Shown here piece by piece: positions 20,630-29,058 of a DNA stretch of 64,000 nucleotides. How positions within the stretch are numbered: position 1 is the stretch's first letter; every line of letters starts with the position of its first letter. The DNA comes from Nocardioides sp. SR21 (lineage in GTDB: Bacteria; Actinomycetota; Actinomycetes; Propionibacteriales; Nocardioidaceae). A program made the translations under genes and the position numbers. The stretch lies in the NCBI RefSeq assembly GCF_022761125.1, contig NZ_JAKWJR010000011.1, positions 62,001 to 126,000 of the forward strand. The letters run 5' to 3'. The notes under the pieces are model-generated. The model searched no databases. It was not told the origin of the DNA and saw only the letters and a list, made by a program, of their open reading frames with translations.

Positions 20630-21316
20630 TTACTGGACCGAGGGCCTCGAACCGAGGACCGCCGAGCCGATCCGTACGTGTGTCGCGCCATGTCGTACGG
20701 CGTGCTCCAGGTCGCCGCTCATGCCCGCCGAGAGCCAGGTCGCGCCGGGGTGGTCGACGAGCAGGTCGCGGTGGATCGCGGCCAGCCGCTCGAACGCCGG
20801 TGCGGGGTCCGCGCCGAGGGGCGCGACAGCCATCAGTCCGCGCATCTGCAGCGGCTCTGTCTCGGCGACCTTCGCAGCGAGGGCCGCCAGGTCGGCAGGG
20901 TCGGCGCCGGCGCGGCCCTCACGCCCGGGCGGGTCGAGGCTGACCTGGAGCAGGACGTCGATCGGCCGTCCCGGACGGGCGAGCGGCGCGACCAGCTTGG
21001 CGCGGTCGACGGACTCGACGACGTCGGCGTACGCCGCCACCGCCGCAGCCTTGTTGCTCTGCAGCCCGCCGATGAAGTGCCAGGTGAGGTCGAGGTCGGC
21101 GCACTCGGCGGCCTTGGCCTCCGCCTCCTGGTGACGGTTCTCCCCCACGTCGGTGACACCGAGGTCGGCGAGCAGGCGTACGTCGCTCGCGGGGAAGTAC
21201 TTCGTCACCACGACCAGCCGGACCTCACCGGGGTCGCGACCCGCGTCGGCGCAGGCGGCGGCGATCCGGTCCTTCACGACCGCGAGGTTGGCGGCGATCT
21301 CGTCGCGCCGGCTCAT
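20630..21316 (-). CDS. yggS: YggS/PLPBP pyridoxal phosphate homeostasis protein
   Basis: 228 residues, an alanine-racemase-like TIM barrel. The PLP lysine is in LVVVTKYFPASDV, and the family landmarks GENRHQEAEAK, WHFIGGLQSNK and GMSGDLEHAV are present. It binds PLP and regulates its level; it has no proven enzyme activity. Its ATG overlaps the pgeF stop by 4 nt. Confidence 0.94.
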   Translation of the reverse strand: MSRRDEIAANLAVVKDRIAAACADAGRDPGEVRLVVVTKYFPASDVRLLADLGVTDVGENRHQEAEAKAAECADLDLTWHFIGGLQSNKAAAVAAYADVVESVDRAKLVAPLARPGRPIDVLLQVSLDPPGREGRAGADPADLAALAAKVAETEPLQMRGLMAVAPLGADPAPAFERLAAIHRDLLVDHPGATWLSAGMSGDLEHAVRHGATHVRIGSAVLGSRPSVQ

Positions 21317-21996
21317 GCGGTCCTCCAGACGACGCCGGCGAGGCGGCCGGCGGCGGCGCCGTCGCGCCGGTAGGAGTGGAGGCGCTCGTCCTCGCGGGTG
21401 CAGCCACCGACCTCGACGACCGGCACGCCGGCCGCGGTGAGCTGGGCCAGCACCCCCGCGCCCAGGTCGAGGGACGGCGTGCCCCACGTGGTGGTCGCGC
21501 GCGTCGCCGGCACCGTGGCCGCGATGTCCTCGCGCATCTCCTCGGGCACCTCGTAGCAGCCGCCGCAGATGTGCGGGCCGACCCAGGCGCGCAGGCCGTC
21601 GGCCCCGAGCTCGCGGAGCCGCTCGACGGTCGCCGTGACCACGCCGCGGCGTACCCCTTCGCGGCCCGCGTGCGCCGCCCCGATCTCACCGGTCTCGGCG
21701 ACGAGCACGACCGGGACGCAGTCGGCCGCTCGGGTCAGCAGCGCGACACCGACGTCGGTTGTCACCAATCCGTCGGCATCCGGGAACCCGTCGGTGGTCG
21801 TCACCTCGTGCACGGTCGCGCCGTGCACCTGGTGCATGAGGTACGGCGTCGCGCCGGTCGCCGACGCGAGCTCGGCCAGCCCCGCGGCCCGGACGTCGTC
21901 CGGAGCGAGGTCACCGAGGTCGAGCGAGGCGTCCGTGAACGCGACCGACACCGTACCGGTCGCGACCGGCACGGTGTCGTGGAAGAGGAAAGTCAC
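21313..21996 (-). CDS. pgeF: peptidoglycan editing factor PgeF (laccase-domain)
   Basis: 227 residues of the YlmD/YfiH laccase-domain family, which removes misincorporated serine from UDP-MurNAc peptide precursors. The metal-site motifs HQVHG, TRAADCVPV, AAHAGREG and ICGGCYEV are all visible. It starts with GTG 10 nt downstream of the ftsZ stop, so it belongs to the ftsZ-pgeF-yggS-sepF group. Confidence 0.93.
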   Translation of the reverse strand: MTFLFHDTVPVATGTVSVAFTDASLDLGDLAPDDVRAAGLAELASATGATPYLMHQVHGATVHEVTTTDGFPDADGLVTTDVGVALLTRAADCVPVVLVAETGEIGAAHAGREGVRRGVVTATVERLRELGADGLRAWVGPHICGGCYEVPEEMREDIAATVPATRATTTWGTPSLDLGAGVLAQLTAAGVPVVEVGGCTREDERLHSYRRDGAAAGRLAGVVWRTA

Positions 21997-22006
21997 ACGC
22001 AGCAGA

Positions 22007-23170
22007 TCACTTGAGGAAGTCGGGGATGTCCAGGTCGTCGTCGTCGAACTGGACCTGCGTCGGCGCCGGCCGTGGCGTGGTCGGTGCCGAAGCCTGGGCG
22101 TTGGCGGCCACCTTCTCCCTGGCCTCCTCGGTGGCCTCCGGGGCGGCGGCGGGCTTGGCGGCCGGGGCCGATGCCTGCCGGGGCTCGCGCCGCAGCACGG
22201 TGCCCTCGTCGCGACGCTTCGGCATGCCGCCGTCGAAGCCGGCCGCGATCACCGTCACCCGGACCTCGTCGCCGAGCGCGTCGTCGATGGTCGCGCCGAA
22301 GATGATGTTGGCCTCGGGGTGCACGGCCTCGGCCACCAGGGCGGCGGCCTCGTTGATCTCGAACAGGCCGAGGTCGGAGCCGCCGGCGATCGAGAGCAGC
22401 ACGCCGTGGGCGCCGTCGATGCTCGCCTCGAGCAGCGGGCTGGAGACGGCCATCTCGGCGGCGGCGACCGAGCGGTCCTCGCCACGCGCGGAGCCGATGC
22501 CCATGAGCGCGGAGCCGGCGTTCGACATCACGGACTTCACGTCGGCGAAGTCGAGGTTGATCAGGCCCGGGGTGGTGATCAGGTCGGTGATGCCGGAGAC
22601 ACCCTGCAGCAGCACCTGGTCGGCCTGCTTGAACGCGTCGAGCACCGAGACGTTGCGGTCGCTGATCGACAGCAGCCGGTCGTTCGGGATGACGATCAGG
22701 GTGTCGACCTCCTCGCGGAGCTGCTCGATGCCCTCGTCGGCGGAGTTCGCCCGGCGGCGACCCTCGAACGCGAACGGCCGGGTCACGACGCCGATGGTCA
22801 GCGCGCCGAGGCTGCGGGCGATCCGAGCCACGACGGGTGCGCCGCCGGTGCCGGTGCCGCCACCCTCGCCGGCGGTCACGAACACCATGTCGGCGCCCTT
22901 GATGACCTCTTCGATCTCGTCGGCGTGGTCCTCGGCGGCGCGGGCGCCGACCTCCGGGTTCGCGCCGGCACCGAGACCGCGGGTGAGCTCACGACCGATG
23001 TCGAGCTTCACGTCGGCGTCGCTCATCAGCAGCGCCTGCGCGTCGGTGTTGATCGCGATGAACTCGACGCCCTTGAGGCCGACCTCGATCATCCGGTTGA
23101 CGGCGTTGACACCACCACCACCGATGCCCACGACCTTGATGATGGCCAGGTAGTTCTGTGCTGCTGCCAC
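22007..23170 (-). CDS. ftsZ: cell division GTPase FtsZ
   Basis: 387 residues. The tubulin-like GTPase polymerises into the Z-ring. The tubulin signature GEGGGTGTGGAP and the synergy-loop region NLDFADVKSVM are intact. A Pro/Ala-rich linker leads to the C-terminal peptide DDDDLDIPDFLK, the binding site for SepF and other partners. Starts at GTG 23170 with an upstream GAAGGG. The gene is separated from ftsQ by an inserted segment, unlike in most relatives. Confidence 0.98.
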   Translation of the reverse strand: MAAAQNYLAIIKVVGIGGGGVNAVNRMIEVGLKGVEFIAINTDAQALLMSDADVKLDIGRELTRGLGAGANPEVGARAAEDHADEIEEVIKGADMVFVTAGEGGGTGTGGAPVVARIARSLGALTIGVVTRPFAFEGRRRANSADEGIEQLREEVDTLIVIPNDRLLSISDRNVSVLDAFKQADQVLLQGVSGITDLITTPGLINLDFADVKSVMSNAGSALMGIGSARGEDRSVAAAEMAVSSPLLEASIDGAHGVLLSIAGGSDLGLFEINEAAALVAEAVHPEANIIFGATIDDALGDEVRVTVIAAGFDGGMPKRRDEGTVLRREPRQASAPAAKPAAAPEATEEAREKVAANAQASAPTTPRPAPTQVQFDDDDLDIPDFLK

Positions 23171-23225
23171 GGCTTTCGCCCTTCGCTTGGTGCGGATGTC
23201 TTGTCGGCGTGTCCCTCAACCCTGA

Positions 23226-23255
23226 CCCTCAGGCTGAGGGTTATAGTTATGTCAA
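23226..23255 (-). promoter_or_regulatory. possible ftsZ upstream control region
   Basis: Between 56 and 85 nt upstream of ftsZ there is a perfect 7-bp-arm dyad (CCCTCAG/CTGAGGG, 23226-23240), next to the most A/T-rich stretch nearby and a TTGACA match (23255 down to 23250 on the minus strand). Spacing to an ideal -10 is not convincing, so I call only a likely control region. Because the insertion cuts ftsZ off from ftsQ, a promoter of its own would be needed here. Confidence 0.35.
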
Positions 23256-23356
23256 CCTCGCCGTGGTCACGACACTAGGCAGCCGAATCGCCGGATCCGT
23301 GGCGACACGCCGCGCTGATGGTGTTTCGCGGGGTTGGGTCGCTGGTGGGCGTCGTC

Positions 23357-23450
23357 GCAGTTTCACCATGTGATGCAGACGAACCGTCACTTCACATGGC
23401 CTGCAGACCATGAGAAGTGCAGGTTCACCGACATCACATGGTGAACCTGT
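23357..23450. repeat. hairpin repeat, copy A
   Basis: An imperfect palindrome: outer arms ttcaccatgtgatg (23362-23375) and its perfect complement (23432-23445), a 5-bp middle stem gaacc/ggttc, and inner arms cacttcacatgg/ccatgagaagtg (23389-23400 and 23408-23419, 11 of 12 paired) around an 8-nt loop. Aligned with copy B over 90 nt it differs at 8 positions. Confidence 0.9.
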
Positions 23451-23561
23451 GGCTGACGGTCTCGGCCCACTTCGCATCCACAGGACATGCGTCGCGCACC
23501 GATCTCCCCCGCTCTCGATGCCAGGCCGGCGGTGGAGGGAGCGACGAGGAAGCCTCGCGCC

Positions 23562-24503
23562 ATGGATCCGCTGCGTCTCCTGACCCAGACCGATGGCTTC
23601 TTCACGCGCCGGGAGGCCGACGAGGCGGGGTACGACGACCGTGCCGTCGCTGCCATGGTGCGTTCGCGCGTGTGGACCCGGTTCCGCCGCGGGTACTACG
23701 CATTCACGGACGAGTGGACGGCTCTGGACGACGTCGGACGGCACCGGGTCCGCTCGCGAGCCGTGCTCCGCTCGCTCGGCCCCGCGGTCGCGCTCAGTCA
23801 TGTCTCGGCGGTGATCGCGCACGGCATCGACGTCTGGGGCGTGCCGCTGGACCGGGTTCATGTGACCCGCCTGGACGGTGGCGCCGGACGTGATGAGGCG
23901 GGCGTGGTCCACCACGTCGGCGTCTGTCTCGACGGCGACGTGACGATGGTCGGCGGCCTTCAGGTGACGACCGCCGCGCGCAGCGTCCTCGAGGCCGGCA
24001 CCGGCTGCACGAGCGAGGCCGCCCTGTGCCTGTTCGACAGTGGCCTATTCAAGAAGCGCTTCGACCTCGACGAGCTCCATCGCCTCCACCAGCGGCTGGG
24101 CGACTGGCCCGGCATGCAGCACCTCCACGTGCCGGTCCGGATGGCCACGCCGAAGTCGCAGAGCATCGGCGAGACCCGCGGGCGATGGCTCTTCCGCTGC
24201 CATCACCTGCCCGCGCCCCTCACTCAGCTCGAGGTGTGCGACGCCGCCGGCAAGCTGCTGGGCATCTGCGACTGGGGTTGGCCAGAGCTCGGCCTGCTCG
24301 GTGAGTTCGATGGCCGGATCAAGTACGGCCGGCTGCTGAGACCCGGCGAGGACCCCGGCGAGGTCGTGTTCGCGGAGAAGGTCCGCGAGGACAAGATCCG
24401 CGAGGCGACAGGCTGCGGCATGGTCCGCCTCATCTGGGCCGACTACGACCGCCCTCACCGGACCGCCGCCCGTGTCGAGCGGCTGCTCGGTCGGACGACG
24501 TGA
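23562..24503 (+). CDS. AbiEi-type N-terminal domain protein with PD-(D/E)XK-like C-terminus
   Basis: 313 residues. The N-terminus (LLTQTDGFFTRREADEAGYDDRAV...VWTRFRRGYYAF) matches the winged-helix AbiEi_4 antitoxin-type domain. The C-terminal ~100 residues (GICDWGWPELGLLGEFDGRIKYG...EDKIREATGCGMVRLIW) resemble the DUF559/Vsr-like PD-(D/E)XK nuclease fold, with Asp, Glu and Lys in the expected order. No toxin partner is adjacent. It starts 111 nt after hairpin copy A and ends 4 nt before copy B, and is transcribed opposite to the dcw genes. The function is unknown; a DNA-binding or cleaving role is inferred. Confidence 0.8.
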   Translation: MDPLRLLTQTDGFFTRREADEAGYDDRAVAAMVRSRVWTRFRRGYYAFTDEWTALDDVGRHRVRSRAVLRSLGPAVALSHVSAVIAHGIDVWGVPLDRVHVTRLDGGAGRDEAGVVHHVGVCLDGDVTMVGGLQVTTAARSVLEAGTGCTSEAALCLFDSGLFKKRFDLDELHRLHQRLGDWPGMQHLHVPVRMATPKSQSIGETRGRWLFRCHHLPAPLTQLEVCDAAGKLLGICDWGWPELGLLGEFDGRIKYGRLLRPGEDPGEVVFAEKVREDKIREATGCGMVRLIWADYDRPHRTAARVERLLGRTT

Positions 24504-24507
24504 GTCC

Positions 24508-24603
24508 CAGGTTCACCATGTGATGCAGACGAACCGTCACTTCACATGGCCTGCACACCATGAGAAGTGCGGGTTCGCCTACATAACATGGTGAAACTGC
24601 GAC
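24508..24603. repeat. hairpin repeat, copy B
   Basis: Second copy of the hairpin repeat in the same orientation as copy A, 1150 bp away. The outer arms caggttcaccatgtgatg (24508-24525) and the complement at 24582-24599 pair at 16 of 18 positions; the middle and inner stems are kept. It begins 4 nt after the stop of the nuclease-like gene, so it may also act as its terminator. Confidence 0.9.
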
Positions 24604-24632
24604 AGCAGCAGCCAAGCGGCGACCGCCCGACC

Positions 24633-25370
24633 TCAGTTGCTGGTGGTCGGCTGCCCGGGGACGCTGACGTCGTACTTCTTCGCCTGCTGGGTCAGCAGGC
24701 TCTCGAGCACGGTGGCCTTGAGGTCGGACTCGGCCGCGCTCCCCCAGACGACCAGCCGGCCGTCGCGCAGGACCAGGGAGATCTCGTCGACCGTGGCGAC
24801 CTCGACGTGGTCGACCGTCGCGGCCAGGTCGCTGGGCATCGCGGCGATCACCAGCGCGCCCTCGCGCAGCGCCTCGCTGCCGGTGTCGGCTCCGGTCTCG
24901 ACGCGAGGCAGGTCGCCGGGCGCCTTGGTGTAGTCCTCGAAGACCACGCCGTCCTCGTCCATGCCCTGCAGCCGACCACCGATCTCGACGACCGCGACGG
25001 CCTCGCGCTCGTCGACGCGGATCAGCACCTGGTCGGGCCACTGGCGCGAGACGTCGGCGGAGCGGACGCCGGCCAGCGCCTCGACGCGGGTGCGGATCCG
25101 GTCGAGGTCGACGGTCGCGAGGGCGTCGCCCTCGGGCACGGCCGCGGCCCCGCGGATGTGCGCGTCGCTGAGCTTCTCGGTGCCCTCGACCTGCACGCCC
25201 TGCACGGACAGCCAGGAGGAGAAGTAGACGAGCCACACGGCTCCGACGAGGAGGAGTACGGCGACCAGGGCGCCGACGACGTAGCGCCAGGCCAGCCAGC
25301 GCCGGGCCCACTGCCGGCGGGCGAACCGCTTGCGGGTCCGCTCGTCGACCTCCACCTCGGTGTCGGTCAT
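24633..25370 (-). CDS. ftsQ: cell division protein FtsQ
   Basis: 245 residues: a basic cytoplasmic N-terminus, one membrane helix (about 33-55), a POTRA domain starting at LSVQGVQVEGTEKLSDAHI, and the extracytoplasmic FtsQ domain. It links FtsL/FtsB to the divisome. The ATG overlaps the murC stop by 4 nt. Confidence 0.94.
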   Translation of the reverse strand: MTDTEVEVDERTRKRFARRQWARRWLAWRYVVGALVAVLLLVGAVWLVYFSSWLSVQGVQVEGTEKLSDAHIRGAAAVPEGDALATVDLDRIRTRVEALAGVRSADVSRQWPDQVLIRVDEREAVAVVEIGGRLQGMDEDGVVFEDYTKAPGDLPRVETGADTGSEALREGALVIAAMPSDLAATVDHVEVATVDEISLVLRDGRLVVWGSAAESDLKATVLESLLTQQAKKYDVSVPGQPTTSN

Positions 25371-26704
25371 CGGAGCAGCTCCAGGACCCGCGGCCCGATC
25401 TCGGTCACGGTGCCGGCGCCGAGCGTCAGCACCAGGTCTCCGGGGCGGGCGCGCGCGGCGAGCTCGCCGGCGACGTCGTCGAAGGACGGCACGAACGCGA
25501 CCCGCTCGGCGGGAAGCGGGACGGCGGCGGCGACGTACCCGCCGGTGATCTCGGGGTCGGCGTCCTCGCGCGCGAGGTAGACGTCGAGCAGGACCACCTC
25601 GTCGGCGGCGCCGAGCGCCTCGCCCATCTGGGCGCCGAAGATCCGGGTGCGCGAGACCAGGTGCGGCTGGAACGCGACGATCACGCGGCCGCTGCCGGCG
25701 ATCGCACGTGCCGCCTGCAGGTCGCCGGCGATCTCGGTCGGGTGGTGGGCGTAGCTGTCGTAGACGCGCACTCCCCCGGCCTCGCCCTTGCGCTCCATGC
25801 GCCGCTTGGTCCCGGTGTACGACGCGATCCCGCGCACCAGCGCGGCGGTGTCGAACCCGAGCTCGACGCCGGCGGCCAGCGCCGCGAGCGCGTCGGCGAG
25901 GTAGTGCTCGCCCGGCGACCAGAGCGTCACGCCGTCCAGGGCCCCGGGCGCTCCCGCGGACACCGCGACCACCCGACGGCCGGCGGCGCGCTGCCGCTCG
26001 GCCAGCGCCGCGGCGCCCGGGTCGTCGACGCAGCACACCAGGAAGCCGGACGGGTCGATCGTGTCGGCGAACTCGTCGAACGCCGCGCGGTAGGCCTCCT
26101 CGGTCCCCCAGTTGTCGAGGTGGTCGGCCTCGACGTTGGTGACGATCGCGGCGTACGGCGCGTAGTGCAGGAAGGCGCCGTCGCTCTCGTCGGCCTCGGC
26201 CACGAACAGGTCACCGGTGCCGTCGGCCGCGTTGAGGCCGGTCGCGGTGAGGTCGCCGCCGATCGCGTACGACGGGTCCGCGCCCGCGACCTGCAGCGCG
26301 ATGGTCAGCAGCGAGGTGGTGGTCGTCTTGCCGTGCGTGCCCGCGACCGCGATCACCCGCCGGCCGGCCATCACCGCCGCCAGCGCCGCGGAGCGCGGCA
26401 GCACCCGCAGGCCGCGGCGCACCGCCTCGGCGTACTCGGGGTTGTCCTCGCGGACCGCGGTCGAGACCACGATCGTGTCCGCGTCGGCGACCTGGGCGGC
26501 ATCGTGGCCGAGGTGCACGCGAGCGCCCAGTGCACGCAGGGCCGAGAGGGTCGGCGAGTCCACGCCGTCGCTGCCGCTGACCACGACGCCGCGGGCCAGC
26601 ATGATCCGCGCGATGCCGGACAGGCCGGCCCCGCCGATGCCGACGAAGTGGACGCGGCCGAGCCGGTCCGCCGGGAGGATCTCGTCGGGGACGGGGACCT
26701 TCAT
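25367..26704 (-). CDS. murC: UDP-N-acetylmuramate-L-alanine ligase
   Basis: 445 residues, adding L-Ala to UDP-MurNAc with ATP. The N-terminal UDP-binding loop HFVGIGGAGLSGIA, the P-loop GTHGKTTTT, and the C-terminal substrate segment YDSYAHHPTEI are all intact. The central ATPase domain appears about 25-40 residues shorter than usual: after LDGVTLWSPGEHYLADALAAL there is no room for the strands that normally precede the GxHN motif, and that motif is altered to GEHY. The start overlaps the murG stop by 4 nt. Confidence 0.95.
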   Translation of the reverse strand: MKVPVPDEILPADRLGRVHFVGIGGAGLSGIARIMLARGVVVSGSDGVDSPTLSALRALGARVHLGHDAAQVADADTIVVSTAVREDNPEYAEAVRRGLRVLPRSAALAAVMAGRRVIAVAGTHGKTTTTSLLTIALQVAGADPSYAIGGDLTATGLNAADGTGDLFVAEADESDGAFLHYAPYAAIVTNVEADHLDNWGTEEAYRAAFDEFADTIDPSGFLVCCVDDPGAAALAERQRAAGRRVVAVSAGAPGALDGVTLWSPGEHYLADALAALAAGVELGFDTAALVRGIASYTGTKRRMERKGEAGGVRVYDSYAHHPTEIAGDLQAARAIAGSGRVIVAFQPHLVSRTRIFGAQMGEALGAADEVVLLDVYLAREDADPEITGGYVAAAVPLPAERVAFVPSFDDVAGELAARARPGDLVLTLGAGTVTEIGPRVLELLR

Positions 26705-27771
26705 CGGGCGACCTCGAGGATGATCCGCGCGAGCTTCTCGTCGGCGTCGCGCGGGATCACCGTCGCCGCGGCTGCGCCCATCGTGGCGAGCCGCGTGGTG
26801 TCGGCGGCGAGCGCCGGCACGTTGGCGACGACCCAGTCGGTGGTGAGCTCGGCGTCGTCGACGACCAGCGCCCCGCCGGCCTCGACGACGGGCTTCGCGT
26901 TCAGGACCTGCTCGCCGTTGCCGATCGGCAGCGGGACGAACACCGCGGGCAGCCCGACGGCCGCAGCCTCGGTGACGCTGTTGGCACCCGAGCGGCACAG
27001 CACCAGGTCGGCGGCGGCGAAGGCGAGGTCCATCCGGTCGATGTACTCGACCACGACGTACGGCACCTCGGTAGCCGCCGGCTCGGCGCCACCGTGCTTG
27101 CCCTGCGCGTGCAGCACCTGCACGCCGGCCGCGGCCAGCTGGGCCGCGGCGCCGGAGACCGCCTGGTTGAGACGGCGCGCGCCCTGCGACCCGCCGGTCA
27201 CCAGCAGCGTCTGCCGGTCCGGGTCGAGGCCGAAGAACGCGCGCGCCTCGGCCCGCAGCGCGGCCCGGTCGAGGCCGGAGATCATCGGCCGGATCGGGAG
27301 GCCGACGTACTCCGCGTTCGTGAGAGGCGTGTCCGGGAAGCTCACCGCCACCCGCTGGGCGAACCGGGCGCCGGCCTTGTTCGCCAGGCCGGGTACGGCG
27401 TTCTGCTCGTGGATCACCAGCGGGACCTGGCCCTTGCGCACCGCGAGGTAGAGCGGCATCGACACGTAGCCGCCGTACCCGACGACCACGTCGGGCCGGA
27501 CCCGGTCGAGCACGGCGCGGGTCTCCTTGACCGCGGCGCGGAGCCGGGCCGGGACCTTGAAGAAGTCCGCGTTGGGCTTGCGCGGCAGCGGCACCGGCGG
27601 GATCAGCTCGAGCGGGTACCCGGCCTCGGGGACCACCTTGTTCTCGAGGCCGCGCGGCGTGCCGAGGCAGGTGATCTCGACGTCGGGACGGATCCGGCGG
27701 AGAGCGTCGGCGGTGGCGAGCAGGGGCGAGGTGTGGCCGGCGGTGCCGCCGCCGGCGAGAAGAACGCGCAT
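26701..27771 (-). CDS. murG: MurG, lipid II synthase GlcNAc transferase
   Basis: 356 residues, GT-B fold. It transfers GlcNAc to lipid I on the cytoplasmic side of the membrane, giving lipid II. The N-terminal glycine loop LLAGGGTAGHTSP, the HEQNAVPGLAN segment and the donor-binding CRSGANSVTEAAAVGLPAVFVP are clear. The start lies 11 nt from the ftsW stop. Confidence 0.97.
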   Translation of the reverse strand: MRVLLAGGGTAGHTSPLLATADALRRIRPDVEITCLGTPRGLENKVVPEAGYPLELIPPVPLPRKPNADFFKVPARLRAAVKETRAVLDRVRPDVVVGYGGYVSMPLYLAVRKGQVPLVIHEQNAVPGLANKAGARFAQRVAVSFPDTPLTNAEYVGLPIRPMISGLDRAALRAEARAFFGLDPDRQTLLVTGGSQGARRLNQAVSGAAAQLAAAGVQVLHAQGKHGGAEPAATEVPYVVVEYIDRMDLAFAAADLVLCRSGANSVTEAAAVGLPAVFVPLPIGNGEQVLNAKPVVEAGGALVVDDAELTTDWVVANVPALAADTTRLATMGAAAATVIPRDADEKLARIILEVAR

Positions 27772-27782
27772 CGGTCCCAACC

Positions 27783-29027
27783 CTAGGAGACGCGGCCCGC
27801 CGACAGACCGGCGGAGCGGGCCTTGCGGCGCTGGGCGAGGGCGCGGGCCGCCTCGGGCTCGCGGCGGGCGAAGCCGATCAGCAGCCCGAGCGCGACCAGC
27901 GAGGGCACCAGGGCGGAGCCGCCGTACGACACCAGTGGCAGCGGGATGCCGATGACCGGGAGCAGCGCGAGGACCATGCCGACGTTGATCATCATCTGGC
28001 CGAGCAGCCACACGACGATGCCGAACGTGGCGTAGCGGACGAACGGGTCCTCGGTGTGGGTCGCGACGCGGATGCCGGCGAACGCGATCGTGAGGAACAG
28101 CCCGACCACGAGCAGCGAGCCGACCAGGCCGAGCTCCTCGCCGAGGACAGCGAAGATGAAGTCGGTGTGGGCCTCGGGGAGCGAGCCCCACTTCTGCTGG
28201 CTGGCGCCGATGCCCTGGCCGAACACGCCGCCGGTCGACAGCGCCCACAGGCCGTGCGCGGGCTGCCAGCCGGCGCCGGCGAAGTCCTTGAACGGGTCGG
28301 CGAAGTTCGTGATCCGCTCGAGGCGCTCGGAGCTGGTCGAGGCCAGCCCCAGCGCGGCGACGGCGACCACGGAGAGCATGAACGCGAACAGTCGGCTCGG
28401 TGCGCCGACCACCCAGAGCATGCCGAGCAGGATCGCGAACAGCACCAGCGCGGTGCCGAGGTCGTGGCCGACGACGACCAGCGCGATCACCGCGAGCAGA
28501 CCAGGAACGACCGGCGTGACGACCTCGTGGAAGCTGTGCAGCCGCTTGTCCTTGAGGGCGTACACGTGCGCGGCCCACAGCACGATCGCGAGCTTGGCGA
28601 TCTCGGCGGGCTGGATCACGAACGGTCCGACGCCGAGCCAGTTGGTGTTGCCGTTGACCTCGACGCCGAGGCCGGTCTGCGTCAGCGCGAGCAGCACGAT
28701 CGAGACGATCAGCCCGAGCCAGGCGAACCGGCGCAGCACCCGGTGCGGCATCCGCGAGGCGACCCAGGCGCACGGGACGCCGATCACCACCCAGAGCAGC
28801 TGGCGCTTGACCACGGAGTACGAGTCGCCGCCGTTGTGCTCGTAGGAGTACACGCTGGACGCGCTGAGCACCATGATCAGGCCGATGGTGAGCAGCAGAG
28901 CGGACGCGCCGAGCAGCAGGTAGTACGCCGTCAGCGGCCGGTCCAGCGCGTGCTTCGCGGCGGCGAACCAGCCGTGCACGGGAGTACGACGGCGACTCGG
29001 GACCTCGAAGGGATCCGCGGTGGTCAT
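27783..29027 (-). CDS. ftsW: FtsW, SEDS peptidoglycan glycosyltransferase
   Basis: 414 residues with about ten membrane helices. SEDS proteins polymerise lipid II at the septum with a partner class B PBP (ftsI in this cluster). The QPAEIAKLA, GHDLGTALV and GIPLPLVSYGGSA motifs are intact; the Asp in GHDLGTALV corresponds to the catalytic residue. The basic C-terminal tail is cytoplasmic. Confidence 0.96.
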   Translation of the reverse strand: MTTADPFEVPSRRRTPVHGWFAAAKHALDRPLTAYYLLLGASALLLTIGLIMVLSASSVYSYEHNGGDSYSVVKRQLLWVVIGVPCAWVASRMPHRVLRRFAWLGLIVSIVLLALTQTGLGVEVNGNTNWLGVGPFVIQPAEIAKLAIVLWAAHVYALKDKRLHSFHEVVTPVVPGLLAVIALVVVGHDLGTALVLFAILLGMLWVVGAPSRLFAFMLSVVAVAALGLASTSSERLERITNFADPFKDFAGAGWQPAHGLWALSTGGVFGQGIGASQQKWGSLPEAHTDFIFAVLGEELGLVGSLLVVGLFLTIAFAGIRVATHTEDPFVRYATFGIVVWLLGQMMINVGMVLALLPVIGIPLPLVSYGGSALVPSLVALGLLIGFARREPEAARALAQRRKARSAGLSAGRVS

Positions 29028-29058
29028 CGCGTCCCCTCCTTGCCCGGATCAGTCGGTG

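Larger units (their letters stand above)
23354..24603. mobile_element. 1.25-kb hairpin-bounded insertion between ftsZ and ftsQ
   Basis: The segment contains one plus-strand gene and two near-identical hairpin repeats. Its outer ends are a perfect 17-bp inverted repeat (gtcgcagtttcaccatg at 23354-23370 and its complement at 24587-24603; 21 of 22 when extended). It interrupts the ftsQ-ftsZ junction that is normally tight in actinobacteria. No transposase and no clear target-site duplication are seen, so mobility is inferred from the repeats and the broken synteny. Confidence 0.5.

Noticed and set aside
23354..24603. Calling the ftsQ-ftsZ insertion an insertion sequence
   Set aside because: The encoded protein is not a transposase, and no target-site duplication is visible, so only a putative mobile element is claimed.
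24508..24603. Hairpin copy B as a plain terminator only
   Set aside because: A 91% identical copy 1150 bp upstream, in the same orientation and not after any plus-strand gene, is not explained by terminator function.
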